Assembly: GCF_037975245.1 (NCBI RefSeq)
Contig: NC_092564.1
Location: 7,847,984 to 7,911,983 of the forward strand
DNA from: Apostichopus japonicus
Taxonomy: Eukaryota > Echinodermata > Holothuroidea > Aspidochirotida > Stichopodidae
Length of the DNA stretch: 64,000 bases
Reading direction: 5' to 3'
In this document: positions 12,251 to 25,018 of the stretch, in pieces
How positions within the stretch are numbered: position 1 is the first letter of the stretch
Layout of the letters: each line of letters begins with the position of its first letter
Translations under genes and position numbers: made by a program
The notes under the pieces: generated by a model
Told to the model about the DNA's origin: nothing
What the model saw: the letters and a program-made list of their open reading frames with translations, nothing else
The model's database searches: none

Positions 12251-15200
12251 CATTTCAATAACCTCCAGAATCTCACAACTTGAAAGAAATGATTCATTAA
12301 GGATTGTATGGAAAATTTAGGGTTAACAAAATAACCATATGGAGATAATTGAAAAGTAATGTCAGTGTTAGCCCAAAACTTTAGCATGCTAAAAATTGCA
12401 AGTCGTCTTCATTCTCCAAACTGTTCCCAGCCATTTAAGGAATGTTTAAATAGACAATTAAATATCTCCAGTGTGCAAACCCATGTGTAGAATGGCATTA
12501 AAATGTTTGTTGAAACTTGAGTATGGGTGACCATCATTTATACTATAATAGTATTTGGGGGGTAATATTGATGACCTTTAAATCCCTCTAATCCATAAGT
12601 TTTAAGGCTGTAGGTTGCGAGTCGTGGAGTTTTAATTAAGAATCGGTAGTGAGTTCCGTTATAGATCAACTTTAAAGAGCCAACTAGGTTTCAGCATTGT
12701 CTTTGTACGTTTAAATCCAATGCGACGACACTGTCCAGTGCTGTGCGAACGTTTGTTACATTAATCTTGGGTTAAATTTTTTAAAAAAGGACGGTTCTTT
12801 CTCTTGTCAGAAATTTTGACTGAAAGGTTTGAAGCTGGGCATTCAAACTAACTCAGCAGAATGGTTTGAGTCATTTCGTTAGCTTAAGGGTCCTATGGTC
12901 GATTCTACTATTTTTCTCTGAAGTTGTGGTATAAGTGTACCACTGGAACAGGTCAGTGAATTCTTTATCATTTGTGTTGGGACTATTTGAAACTTATTTT
13001 TTATAATGTGCAATTTTAATGTGCTCGTGTATTATAAAGTTCAATCGTTTACTTAAATTTATTAACAACAAATTTATTATTTCTTTGCATTTCAAGCAAA
13101 AGCCAAAAAAAAGGTAGAAAAACACGTTGTTTTGCACAGCACAAATACATTTTCAGTTCATGAGTTGATATTTTTCCAGTGTTGTTATCTTTCTTGTAAT
13201 GTATTATTATAAATATTTCCCTATTTTTTTGCTGTGGTTGTCAAAAGGTGTGTGGTTGCTATATTCTGTATGTCCTTAAGCCACAAACGACAAATGAAGT
13301 CTCAAATGGTCAAATGCCCACGTTTCTGTAAATTTACATTATTCTGGGCCATTTTACAAACTTGGGAATGATCAGTGGCCATACATGAAATCCATGGACA
13401 CTTTCAATCTGGGGATTGTCCATGAAAGGTGGAGGCCGTCCCCAGAAATCAGGTGTCCGGTCACCTTACCCTCAAAGTCCCGGTGAGGAATATATTGATA
13501 AGTCGATGGTCATGTTTGTGTCGATCTAATTTCTTCTAGTAGGAACCTGCTTCAGTGCATAGCTGATTTATCTCGAAGCTTACTGAAAGCTTTTTTTTTT
13601 TTCTCAATTTTTTTCTCTTTACCGTTTATCAAAGCATCAGCGATTTAGCAAATACACTCCTGTTTATGCACAGTTAGTTCCTAAGGTGAAGCTAATGCTT
13701 TAGAAAAGAAAATGTTTGCTGTGAATGAGGCAAACTCTTTGCAGATTAACATGTGGGTTCAGACGGTAACTTTGATACTATTCTCTTCTTTAAATCTTCC
13801 CATTAGCAGTCTGGTTCATGCGTTCTGTGTTGTTAAGCTAAATCACCATAGTTCCATCACTAATACCCACCCAAGGAAACTGAAATTTATTCTACTCTTG
13901 CAGTCTGTCACCATGCAGAATACACAAGCCTCTTTGTGTACTTCTTACTAAAGACAACTTTTCAGATCACCTCAAGTTTGACATTCTGGTAGTTTCCACT
14001 AATGTTATGCAAAATCAGCTTAATTATTCTTGATTTGTCTCTACAAAAAAACCATAACAAGCCTTTCCGTTTTAAACTTCACAAAACTCAAATATGGGGA
14101 AAAATTTGTAGGAAGTTCCAAATTTCCGACTAGGAATGTCTCCCTGTTTCTCGATAAGCTTTAAACCTAGTCACAGGAATACATGCCAAGCAGTCTATAA
14201 GACATGCCCTGTGGGTCAGCCAGCCACAAGATTCACATTGCATCTGCAAAGACACGTTTGATTATTCATGGCATTAGTTCTCTATTTACTTTCCTTTGCT
14301 AATGCCATGTTGTTTCTTTACCTAACCATCTGCCAATGAGCAGTGCTAATTCAAAGACTACATAATATTGATGATGTTCACTTGTGTATTAATTTTGACA
14401 AGAGGCTCCTGCCATTCGACACTTAAGTAACAGACTAATGGGATGTCATTTGATCTGTCATAGGATCCAAATGTTGTATGGAATGCTGTCACAGAAGGAT
14501 ACTGATATAGCTTGAAAAAAAACAGTGGCAGATACAGATAGACTGAAGATTACTAACGATATTGTGTTAATACAATATCTTAAATTCAGAAAACAAAATT
14601 TTGGTTGCCAACATTTTCATTACTATGGTAACTGGTTATTTGCAGCTGCCAAAGATACCAATTATTGTTGGAATAGATACAAATGCTGCTCATATATATT
14701 TCCCAGGGGAGGGGGGGGGGGTGAGAGAACACACCTCTGACAGTGTCACTGAATCAAATCTACATATTTGATCATTGGTGTCCAGTCTCTTTACCATATT
14801 TGGCAGCAAAACCGAAAGGAGACACATATCCAACTATCTTTAGCTTATAAATGAAGATCTTCTTTGTGTTGAACAACACCTTAGCATAGCTAAGGCTAAT
14901 CTTGCTCCATTTTGGAGATATCCTTGACTAAAAGTCATGTCTGGAGAATTTCCTCTTTGCAAATATGTGATTTCAAAGTCCTAATAGGATATGAAATATT
15001 TTACTCTCTTTGTTTTTGTTTTGTATATTTTCAAAGTAGAATACTAATAGCAATAACACTGAAATCAACGCCATGATTAGATCATGTTAACCTCTCATAT
15101 TTTAGATTTGGCATGTTGGAAAACCCATCTCGATCCATTATAGAAAACAAACGCAACAAATAAAGAAAATAGTTAAACTTGAAACACACTCAGGGTTCGA

Positions 15201-15829
15201 TGTCATATTTAGAATGACTCAAGTCTTCTGCATGAATGGACATTAGACATGTGATATGTTCCATATGGAATAAGATTTTGCTTAGATCTTTGGGGGGAGT
15301 TCATCACTGTTATTTCTATCAGATAAATCAATGATGATGGTTGGGTTTGTGTCTCCTTTCATCTCTTTGAATAATTATCTATTATCAGAGAGTCTCAAAT
15401 ATTATTTATTACTACTGTGGAAAAATAATGCAAAACAAGCTATAAAATCATAAGAAAGAAATGCAATGCAATCACAATCTAGGCAGTTTTTTTTTTCTTT
15501 CTTTTTTGTTGTAATGAATGCAACATTGCTGCAGTTTATTTTCCTTTTTGCTTTGTGTACATATTATGCTTTAACTTAAAAGAGGCAAAATGAGAAATTG
15601 CTACAAAACTGAATTCTGTTCATGCAGCATAGACTATCCTTGACTACTACAAAGAAGAATGTTTTTATTAGTAACATGCCAGCCATCTTGAAACAATAAA
15701 GCAAACTTGATGTGATGAAGAGCAATGATAACACAGATATACCTTGTCATAGTTTCATGGAAACTTACAAATGTGAAAATTTAAACTTAACTTGTTCCAC
15801 ACATGCTGAATGTAACAATTACATCTATG

Positions 15830-16235
15830 CTCAGGGCAAAGTTCAAATGGTCGACTGGGACGACCAAATTTCTGTTCGGTCTGCCAAAATTTAGCTCGGA
15901 GGTCATCTGGTGGATGCCTGGTTTTTTACGACAAATACAGATTTGAGTTGTAATTTGATACCTCCAAATAAGTGAAGTTATGAATTGGCATCTCCCTCTA
16001 TCACTTTAGATACATTGAAAGAAGGTCAAAATAGTGGTATGGTCTGCCTATGATCCACCTGAAGGGGACTTTTCCTGGCCCAAATCTGGTATCATTTTCA
16101 CTAAACCTACACATCTCTCCTACAGAGTACATCAATTGGTCAGTCTTTGTCATTTAGTTGCACCATTTATTTAGGAAAACCAAATTTGATGAACCAAACA
16201 GTAAGACCTGGTTTTCCAAGGGACAACAACCAGAA
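15830..16235 (+). repeat. Degenerate dispersed repeat, copy A
   Basis: It shares colinear blocks with 29700-30112: TTTCTGTTCGG, AATTGGCATC, CTAAACCTACA and GTAAGACCTGG followed by TCCAAG and ACAAC, in the same order and at similar spacing over about 400 bp. The family is not recognised. Confidence 0.55.
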
Positions 16236-19200
16236 TAAATCCTTCAAAATTTGCCCTGTTGGTTCTAAAGTATTTAGTATTACACTTTCATTTGTTTATT
16301 TATTATGTTGTTGTGCTTTATATCTCAAATAGCTCAATAAATCAACACTTGTTCTTTATTCATTAGCAGTGCTAGCAAAGTGATGTATTAAAGGGACAAT
16401 ATATCGACCTGAGCATAGCTAAATATGTTAAACTGGTCTCTGATACAACATTCTAAATATTCCATATACAGAGGTCATACAGAGGTCATTCATAGTGCTG
16501 AGCAAACATACCACTGTGTTGCAAATATTGGCACATAGGCTGATCAAGTCCATCTGAATTTCCCTCGTACCGTCAACAACGATACAAGGTGCTACCACTT
16601 GCTTTACTGTATATGTTCCCAATAAAAGTGATCAAATATTGCCGCAAAATATGAGATTGTCAAACATGGTTAAAATAAAATTTATTCCCAGACAGCTAGG
16701 ACCTAATACTTGTATATCGTTTCTAATTTGTGCAAAGGTTTAAATTATCTTACCCTGCAACAAAAAATATGTTACTTTACAATCAAACAGGATCATTAGT
16801 TCCTTCTTTTTTGGTAAGACAAAATGTCCAATGGAGTTTGTTAAAAACAGTGATCTTCCCTCTTTTCTAGCACATTCAGTGATAACAATTGGGATGATCA
16901 GAACTCTTCTATATACATTATATCTAAAACAGACTATAAATTGACAATTTTTGTGTCTGGTGAAATTTTAAGTAGAAGGGAATGCTTAACATGGTTGTCA
17001 AAATATATTGAAATATAAACATAGAAATAGTGACAAGAATAATAATAATACTAAAACAACTAAGCATAATTAGTTGCTACAAGCTGCCTGCTGGCTCTCT
17101 TCACTAACTCATGCAAAAGTAAACCATCAACGTTATAATTAAAAAAAATTAAAAAAACTGTTACTTCAAAGTAATGTGATACACAAATTTCTCATTTCCA
17201 GCTTTGAAACACAATTTTTATGACCGTATGTATACTGTGCTGATGTCTCATAAGGAGACTAAATGGACAAGTATACGGTTCCATCAGACTTTGCCACATA
17301 ACTTGAATATGCTTACTATTTTATTATATAGTTTTACAGCTCAAAATAGTCCTGTCACTCTGGCAACATGATTCTGACATCTTTAGGACCACTGTGTAAC
17401 AGAAGCAAACAATGTTGTGTATGAAGCTAGGGATGTAGAATACCTCAACAATGTTATGTCCTGTTAGGGATCAATCTGTGGCCTTTGCCATCCACTTTTT
17501 TCTGGCCCCTCAAAAATAATTGTCGGATTTATAAAAAAAAAATTTAGACATTATGTTTTAGCAGTACTCTGCCTGACCTAAAATAGTATTGCCCCCCCCC
17601 CCCCTAAAAAGGAACTCTAGCTCATGGCATCAATGGTTTGTAATGTTTCTGATGCAAGTGTCAACACTGAGTATATAGAAGGGACCAAGCTGTTTGTAGA
17701 CATTACACATCTAAACAGGTTCAAACCTTTCTTAACTAATTTGTTCTCATTTAACCTGCCAAACTATTTATGTGTCTAATAATTGTCAGTCGTGCACAAG
17801 ACTTTATTCTCCCTGTTGTTTATTTCACTGTATCACACACTATTCCCTGATTGCTAAACTCGTCTAAGGTATGCTGCTGAACTACCAGCCATGTCCAGTG
17901 TTATGCGGGCTCTTGTCTCTTGTCAATGGTGGCAGCATTCACTCCTCTATTAGTGTGGATACATTGGTTTATTTACACAGTTCAAACTCTTCATGCCTGG
18001 CATATATTACCAATGACACAGGGCACTAAATTATGCTCTTTAAAGGGGCCGTAGAGTGACCATTAAATTGCTAGATATATTGTAGTTCACTTTACACAGG
18101 CCACATTTGCCATGACATAGTCTTTGCTTTGGAAAGCTATTACACTGTAAATTTGAGTTATAGAGCTCCATTTTCAGTCTTGGACTATGGCAATGGTTAA
18201 ACTGTTTGAGCTCTGAGTACAACCATGATATAGAATCAAAAGCCCCCTCATTCAAAAACCTTCTGTACCCTCAACCAAGGTTTTCGTGGTTTTGTTTCAA
18301 GTTAAGATGGCTTTAAAGTACTTTCTACAGAACCTTTGGAAACGGAAATAATTTATAGCACATGGACACTTGACTGAAATGGAATGTAAATAAACATATT
18401 TAAATCGTTAATGGCTAAGGTGCTCACTTATTTACTATTTACAAGAATCAAATCTAAGTGCCACTTACATTTATCATTTGATGAACAAGGAAACGGGTGC
18501 ACATTGTGTGAAAATTTACATCTCAGTATCAAATATATCACATATTAACAACATTTGAAGAAATGACAAATGAAATATTAATCAAGATAATTCAAACTAT
18601 TGATTTTTTTTTTTTTCTTCAAAATATTTAGTATTTTAGTATTTTTAACCGGACCAACTTTATTCGCATTTTCGTACAACAGGTGAAATTTAAATTGAGC
18701 TTATACATTTGAACTTAATTGAACTTACTTGAAACTAAAATAACTGGAAACTTGTTTGAACTAGCGAACTAAATTAAACTTATACTTGAAGGAGAGACCA
18801 TGATAAAGTAATTCACACATCAGTTACAATAATACAAACAAGACATTTGTGTTTGATGGAGACCAGAAGAATGAACTTAGTGCTTGTGTATTAACAAACA
18901 GTCAGTCAAAATCAGGGCACAAATAAATGTGTCTATATGTCCCTTTAAGAGCATTTCATTGCTCAAAGAAAGTGGCAGAAGTTGCAGTTACAAACTTCAC
19001 ATAAAATGCCAAAAAAAAGTTGCACTTAAAAAGGAAATTTTCTATTGGGATAATGAATACTTTTACATGGTTCTAATACAGGCCCATATCCAGTCCATGG
19101 CACAGGGGCCATGCTACCTCCCCCCCCCCCACCATGCAGACTACTGTGCCCACCATCTCATAAAAAAAAGTAACATAACATAATTCACAGTAATTTCTCA

Positions 19201-19503
19201 AATGTATAGCAGAAATTTGCAAGCCTGTACAGGAGATAGCTTTAATTATGAGCATATAGCTATAATAGTCTGCAGTTATTTCATGGTCTCTCAAAAGCCA
19301 CTCATTATAAAGCCCATACTATCTTTCCGTAATCACTAAAATTACACTTCGCGGTATGGCATCTTTCAAAGTGGAGCTTAACATTTTTCAACGGTATTCT
19401 AACCTCACATTGACAATTAACACATCATGTACATTCCCAACCTGATATATGTTTACAATAAGAGGATTAAATTCAGATGAACATTTTAATGTAACATAAA
19501 GAC

Positions 19504-19708
19504 TTAAAGGTAGTATGCATACTTTCCTGGGGGTCATTTGTTCTCCAAATTGTTCCCAGACATTCTAAATGAACACACACGATGACTGAATGTCCCAGTG
19601 AGATACATTTCTTCCGAGGTGTTAATAAAAACATTTTAAGAAATTTTGACCAAATGTGAACAAATATGAATATCTGGCATATTTGGGGCCAATACAGCAT
19701 ACCTTTAA
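19504..19708. mobile_element. MITE-like element with TTAAAGGTA ends
   Basis: TTAAAGGTAGTATGC at 19504 faces GCATACCTTTAA ending 19708, giving inverted ends around 205 bp of noncoding sequence. Its internal phrase TTCTCCAAATTGTTCCCAG recurs in altered form near 12411. Confidence 0.45.
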
Positions 19709-21954
19709 CACTGCTGAAGACATATTACGATCGGAACTGGACTATCGGTCATTAAAGCCAAATACCCAGATTGATACACACGTAAACAAGACGATGGTTG
19801 AACATTCACATAATTGTCAGTAGTGACTTTTAATGTAATATAAAACATGTTTGTTGCTACTAAGACTGAAAGATGAGCGGGGAGAAGTGGATAATCGTAG
19901 GGATAGGGATGGTACTAAAATGTTTAGGACCTTATTTTGAGTAGAGATAGGTATTAAAAGAGGATTAAAGTTAATGCCTTAACTCAAAGACATGAGCCTC
20001 TTAATTTTGCCATAAATTAAGGCAAAAGAAAGTAATCTTGTAGTACATGTTATCTTTTGTTATGTGTTTGTTAGATATCAAATTGCAGGCATGAGACAAA
20101 TATTTTCACCAGGTCTCTGAGATATGAAAAATTTGTAGCCTGCAGTCCAAATCATTTAAACATTTTCCCTTTATGCAGAGTGGACAGCCATCTAAGAAAG
20201 CCACAGGCGGCTTCTTGTTTCAGGGAGAAGCCGAGTGCATAAGTTAGAAGCATACCCGAGGTGGATGTTAAATTGTCCAGTAATTAGGTCACAGCATTAA
20301 ATAACAGGTTTGATGGACAGAAGGGTTTGTTCTAAATGACATTGAAAATAAAGCTTGAATAATTTCCATTATGAGAGGAATACTCTAAGGACCAGTTAAA
20401 GTGTCTCAAAAGGTCAAGACCGACTGAAATCACAGTCTGCATGGCACAGCTATTTATGTATACTATAAGCAAAATACCTACTCAAATAACAGCTCCATAG
20501 GCAGAGTAAGTCATTACAGATTAGCATGCAGCATAGTAGTAACCTAACACAATGTGCGGAACCGCTGTGTATAGGAATAGTAAACTTCCTTCTCAGCCTA
20601 TACACCTTTTCAAAGGTTACAGGGTATAGAGACATTGGCAGTTAATATGTCAGACAGAACTAGGGCAGCATGGCTGCAGTTGATTTACTTAGTACACTAA
20701 AATAAATCTGCTTAACTTTTAGTAGTGGAAGTTTGTGGGAATATCAAGTACTGTACATAAATACATTCTGTGGTTTTGATTTACTGTCCTCTGACAACCA
20801 CCAGAACATGTTACATCTTGTGGACACAAATAAGTGAAAGAGCAGAAAATATTTAATCAACTCTTATGTGATACTTTGGGGGTCATAAAAAAAACAATCA
20901 GAGTTTTGCATAACATACATTTGTATAAACGCTAACAAAATTATGAATATCAGAGTACTCAAGGTCGTATTTTGTTTCCAGTTTCCCATCCGCCTGTCTT
21001 TAATCTTTCTTAACCAATTCCCCTTTCCAATCTGCCAGAAATAAACATGTTATGCATGGGAATTGTGGTCTCTGAACACATACATCACTTACCAATGAAC
21101 CTTACAACTTACAAGCTATCGTACAACACATAAATAAAGCAAAAACACAGGTAAACAAATAAATTAAGAAATATTTTTTCTCACAGGAATATTATGACAG
21201 AGAGCATTTACAAAGGGGACTCAATAATTCCCAGATCACCTTCCTAAATCGTTACCCTGATTAAGTTGTTTAAAACGTGATAAAATGCACATCCAAATTG
21301 ATGCATCACCAAAGACTCACATGAGTTTTAAAAATTCATCAAATCAATTTACTAGCAATGTTAATGGCAACTTAATTAAGATCATGAAACATTTAAAAAA
21401 CTTTTTTTTATCCTCCTGGCGATGGATTCCTCCCATCAGAAAAACTCTTATGGGAAGTAAAAAATTAGTGAGATGCCTGGAATTGTTGGAACAGCTGATG
21501 ACATCTAGGGAATATACCAAATTGTTAAAAGCTAAGGGGCAAAACATGAAGGCCTTCACTAATTATTAAGTTTGACAGAAACATAGCTAGCATTCCACAC
21601 TTATCAGATTATCAAAAGTGAGGAAACGCTCAAAGTGATTGGTGGGGTTGAATGTAATGTGCTCCCTGAGACAGAGAGAGCGTCAGGGAGGTCAAGATTG
21701 TATCAACCAGGAGAGAGATTTTAGACCATTTGAAAAGAGTAATGAAACACTTTGGCTAGAATATCATATTATTTCCAGTAATCACACTCATTCAACCAAA
21801 GATCTACTCTTTTGTTTTATTGTTTGACACAGTGTATCTTGCTTACATAAGGATTTGTGTGTATAGATGCTGAATGTTGTAAACACACAGTGGGACAGTG
21901 AAGAGAATCAAACCATAAACAATTGTTACTTACTTGTGCCTACTTTTGCTTTAT

Positions 21955-22180
21955 ACTCGCTTCGAATACTCTGGCTCTTATCTCTGGAACAATTTACCAG
22001 ATCACATTCGAACATGCTCTAAACTTTCTACATTCAAAAGTCTTCTTAAGACCCATCTTTTCACTTGTTCTTTGTAATTAATCTGCTTTCTTTGTAAAGC
22101 GCCCTGAGCAGTGGCTTTTGTCTACTGATTTGGCGATATATAAGTCTCATTTATTTATTATTATTATTAATAATTAATAG
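21955..22180 (+). mobile_element. 5'-truncated L2/CR1-like LINE 3' end
   Basis: It closely matches the last 200 bases of the LINE at 30118-31622: CTGGAACAATTTACCAGATC, AAGTCTTCTTAAGACCCAT, TTTGTAAAGCGC, then GATTTGGCG and ATATAAGTCTCATT with an (ATT)n tail. Such GCGC...TATATAAG...ATT-repeat tails are typical of CR1/L2-clade elements. Confidence 0.85.
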
Positions 22181-24162
22181 CTGCTCCCACTATCAAGAAT
22201 TTATTACTTGAGTTTTTCATAATTTACAACAAATAAACATTTTTGTTATTGTTTTGTGGAATTCATTCATCTAGCTACACAATTGATATTTTTCCGGTGA
22301 ATGTTATTATTTTTTATGTTTTTGGTAATGTTCAAATCTCAGTGAAAATGACCTCACTGAAGTTTGGTCAATAGTTAGCGATGGTTCTGAGCATTGCTTA
22401 CACTTTAATACAGCTGCCACAGTTTAAAGACTTTCTTACTAAAAAAAACAGAAAATTGTGAATAAATATTTGCTTCTATCTAAAAACAGTGTAAAGATGG
22501 TTGTATATAAAAAATTAAGAAAACATGATAAACTGATCCTTTTTAAGGTTTCTCAGTATAACTTGGTTGAGTTTAAAATATGAATGAGAAAGGTGTGGTT
22601 TGCAGGCATAATTGTTTGGGAGAACAAAATTGTCAATTTTTGAAAAAAAGGCTAATTACTTCCTACTTAGGGCTCGCTAGGTAAAAGTTCTATCACAGTA
22701 ATCATTTTCTCATCAATCGCAAGTTGCTGATATGTAAGTGACAATGGAATGCTATAAAAATTTCAGATAAATGCAATTTTGACCTATAATTGTCTGGATC
22801 AATCCTGTCCTATGTCTGAGAATAATTTTGGAGAGCCAGAACTTAAATGACAGTATTTTAAAAAAAAAACATTTAGCAAACTTTAGCATGCCATGTTTGG
22901 GGCTATCATGATGACCCTTGAGATTGGCTTTTAACAAATCAATAGCAGGTAACTTACACCTCTCATTCAGCAGATTTAGTTCTGTTTAGTTTAGTTTAAA
23001 CTTGGCTGCAATGAACTCTGCCGAATATGTTAGAAAAATTCTCAGTGAAGTAGAAAACTTTTGTGACCTTGGCAGAACACACATCCAATGCAGAACCCAT
23101 AGCTCACTAATTCGAGAGAGTTCAGTCAAGACGGAATGTGGTTTATGTGGTTCACGTATCCGTTTAATGTTTCGGTCGCAAAACTTTTGGGAGTTTTCAC
23201 TTTTAAATTTATTTCAATGGTTTTTTTCTTTCTACATTTCCCTGGACTCAAGTAAGAGATGGTTTTGGGTACCCTCAGCTTTCTTATATTGATTGAGTAT
23301 CGTGTATCTCAAAACAGTGTTAAACTTCACACATATTGCAGCCTCAAATTACTGTAACACCAATCGTCCTCGCAGAGTCGGAAGCAAAACGATAGACAAA
23401 AGTATCGCGGAGGATTCATGTTGATGAAACCTCTCACTTTGTTTTACGACACATAAGAACTTAACATTACGAGGATCTTCCGAAGTTGACATGCTATCTG
23501 GCACGTGCCAAAACTGATACCTTCACGATGGACTAATTGATATCTTTAACTGCTGGCTGTGATAATTCACTGAGAAACATTCTCTTCCACCCGCCACCCT
23601 GAGCAGCTAGACATTCCTGATGAATGACAGACAACACTTGTCAATACTAAATAGTATATAGAGCAGTATAACCCTTTGTACACTAGAACATCCATTAAAT
23701 GTCACCAAATGGGTAGCACAATGTTTTCGGGGACAAACATTAGTTTTAAAGGATGTCTACTGCAATGACAGGAATTATTCTGAAAGAGTAGACATGATGT
23801 AAATGGTGTAAACCTGATCCTTGTTTATATGACTGTATACGACTACTTAACTTCCAACGAAGAAGGAAACCATTAAATATACAGGAATGGAACAGGAAAC
23901 AATGGAAAGTACAATGCTTACGTTTTCAACAATGGGTTATTGTCATTATTATGTTCAATTTACCTTATTTTCCCACATCTGTCAACCACAGATTTCTAAG
24001 GATGCATCTTAATGATTTTCTGCCTCGCTTAAACTGATGGACATAAGTTCAAGTTGTTTTGGTCAACATTCATTGATAGGACCCACTTGAGGCCAAATTA
24101 TTCCAACCTCATCTCCCCTACCTACTATTGTATCAACATTAGATAGCAAAATTAGTCTTTTT

Positions 24163-24168
24163 TTTATT
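24163..24168 (-). promoter_or_regulatory. Candidate poly(A) signal for ADAR gene
   Basis: On the minus strand this is AATAAA, about 320 bases beyond the ADAR stop codon. The sequence between (24169-24489) shows no other feature and is the probable 3' untranslated region. Confidence 0.4.
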
Positions 24169-24489
24169 CTAAAGTAACGACATGCTAAAAGTTCCACCAA
24201 AAATATTTGCTAAAATTCACTTAACCTGAATGATAAAAACAAAAATACAAAGTACAAAAAAACAAGACATTAAAAATTAAAATACATGAAAGTTGATCCT
24301 AAATATAAAAATCAATGCAATTGCTATATCTGGCAGTAAGCATGCCAAGGAACCTTTCAAAGCACCTCTCTGCCTGCGAGAAGCAACATTCCCTAAAAAG
24401 ATGGTTTGACCACACTCAATAATTGATCGATTGATCAAACTGTGGTGTACCTTGTTTGGGATTACAGTCCTCACCCTCATTACCACCCT

Positions 24490-25018
24490 TCACACGAACA
24501 TGTCCTGCTCCAGCGGCTTTTTCACCCACATCCCGTAGCCAGCCTTCTCCAGAGTGGCCATCATCTCATACTTGAGCCGGACAAAGTCCTCCACCATCTC
24601 CTTGGCGACTTGGTAGGTAGGAATCGGTTCGTCGCTCAAGGGGACGATGCTTGGAAGCTGACCGTACAACTCCTTGAAGTGTGTATAGAGGGAGCTCTTG
24701 CAGATGCGAGATGGGTTGCCATTTTCGTTCTTTCCGGTCGTGGTGTTGGTCACTTCTAGTCCATCCTCCCCTAGCATCCAGTTGACGCTGAAATTGGGCG
24801 CTTTGCCCGGCTGTCGGCTCTCGGTGTTGCTGATGCCGCTGAGGAGCGGCTTGTTGAGGAAAAACGGAGGATGGACATTTTCGATGCCGACCAGACGCAT
24901 ATGGACGGCTCTCAACAGGTGACTGGCGTGATATAGAGAACCAAGGACGATACTGCTTAGATAAATGGGCTCAATGAAGTGAGAAAGCAAGGCACCCTGG
25001 ATACCTAAGATATTCCAT
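24490..25018 (-). CDS. ADARB1: ADAR coding exon 2 (C-terminal deaminase)
   Basis: After acceptor TTTTTACAG it reads [20 protein letters not shown], then [23 protein letters not shown] and the ADAR2-like end [14 protein letters not shown], with TGA at 24490-24492. It completes the Arg codon begun in the previous exon. Confidence 0.95.

Larger units (their letters stand above)
11497..24162. other. Gene-free interval between convergent WDR37 and ADAR genes
   Basis: No exon with a recognisable protein and paired splice sites was found on either strand. The interval is AT-rich with scattered mono-C/G and mono-A/T runs. Named pieces within it are inverted repeats at 12063-12344, a degenerate repeat at 15830-16235, a MITE-like element at 19504-19708 and a LINE 3' end at 21955-22180. 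Open frames here are short and unlike known proteins. Confidence 0.7.

Noticed and set aside
24442-24922. Plus-strand frames of 74-105 residues
   Set aside because: Antisense shadows of the last ADAR exon.
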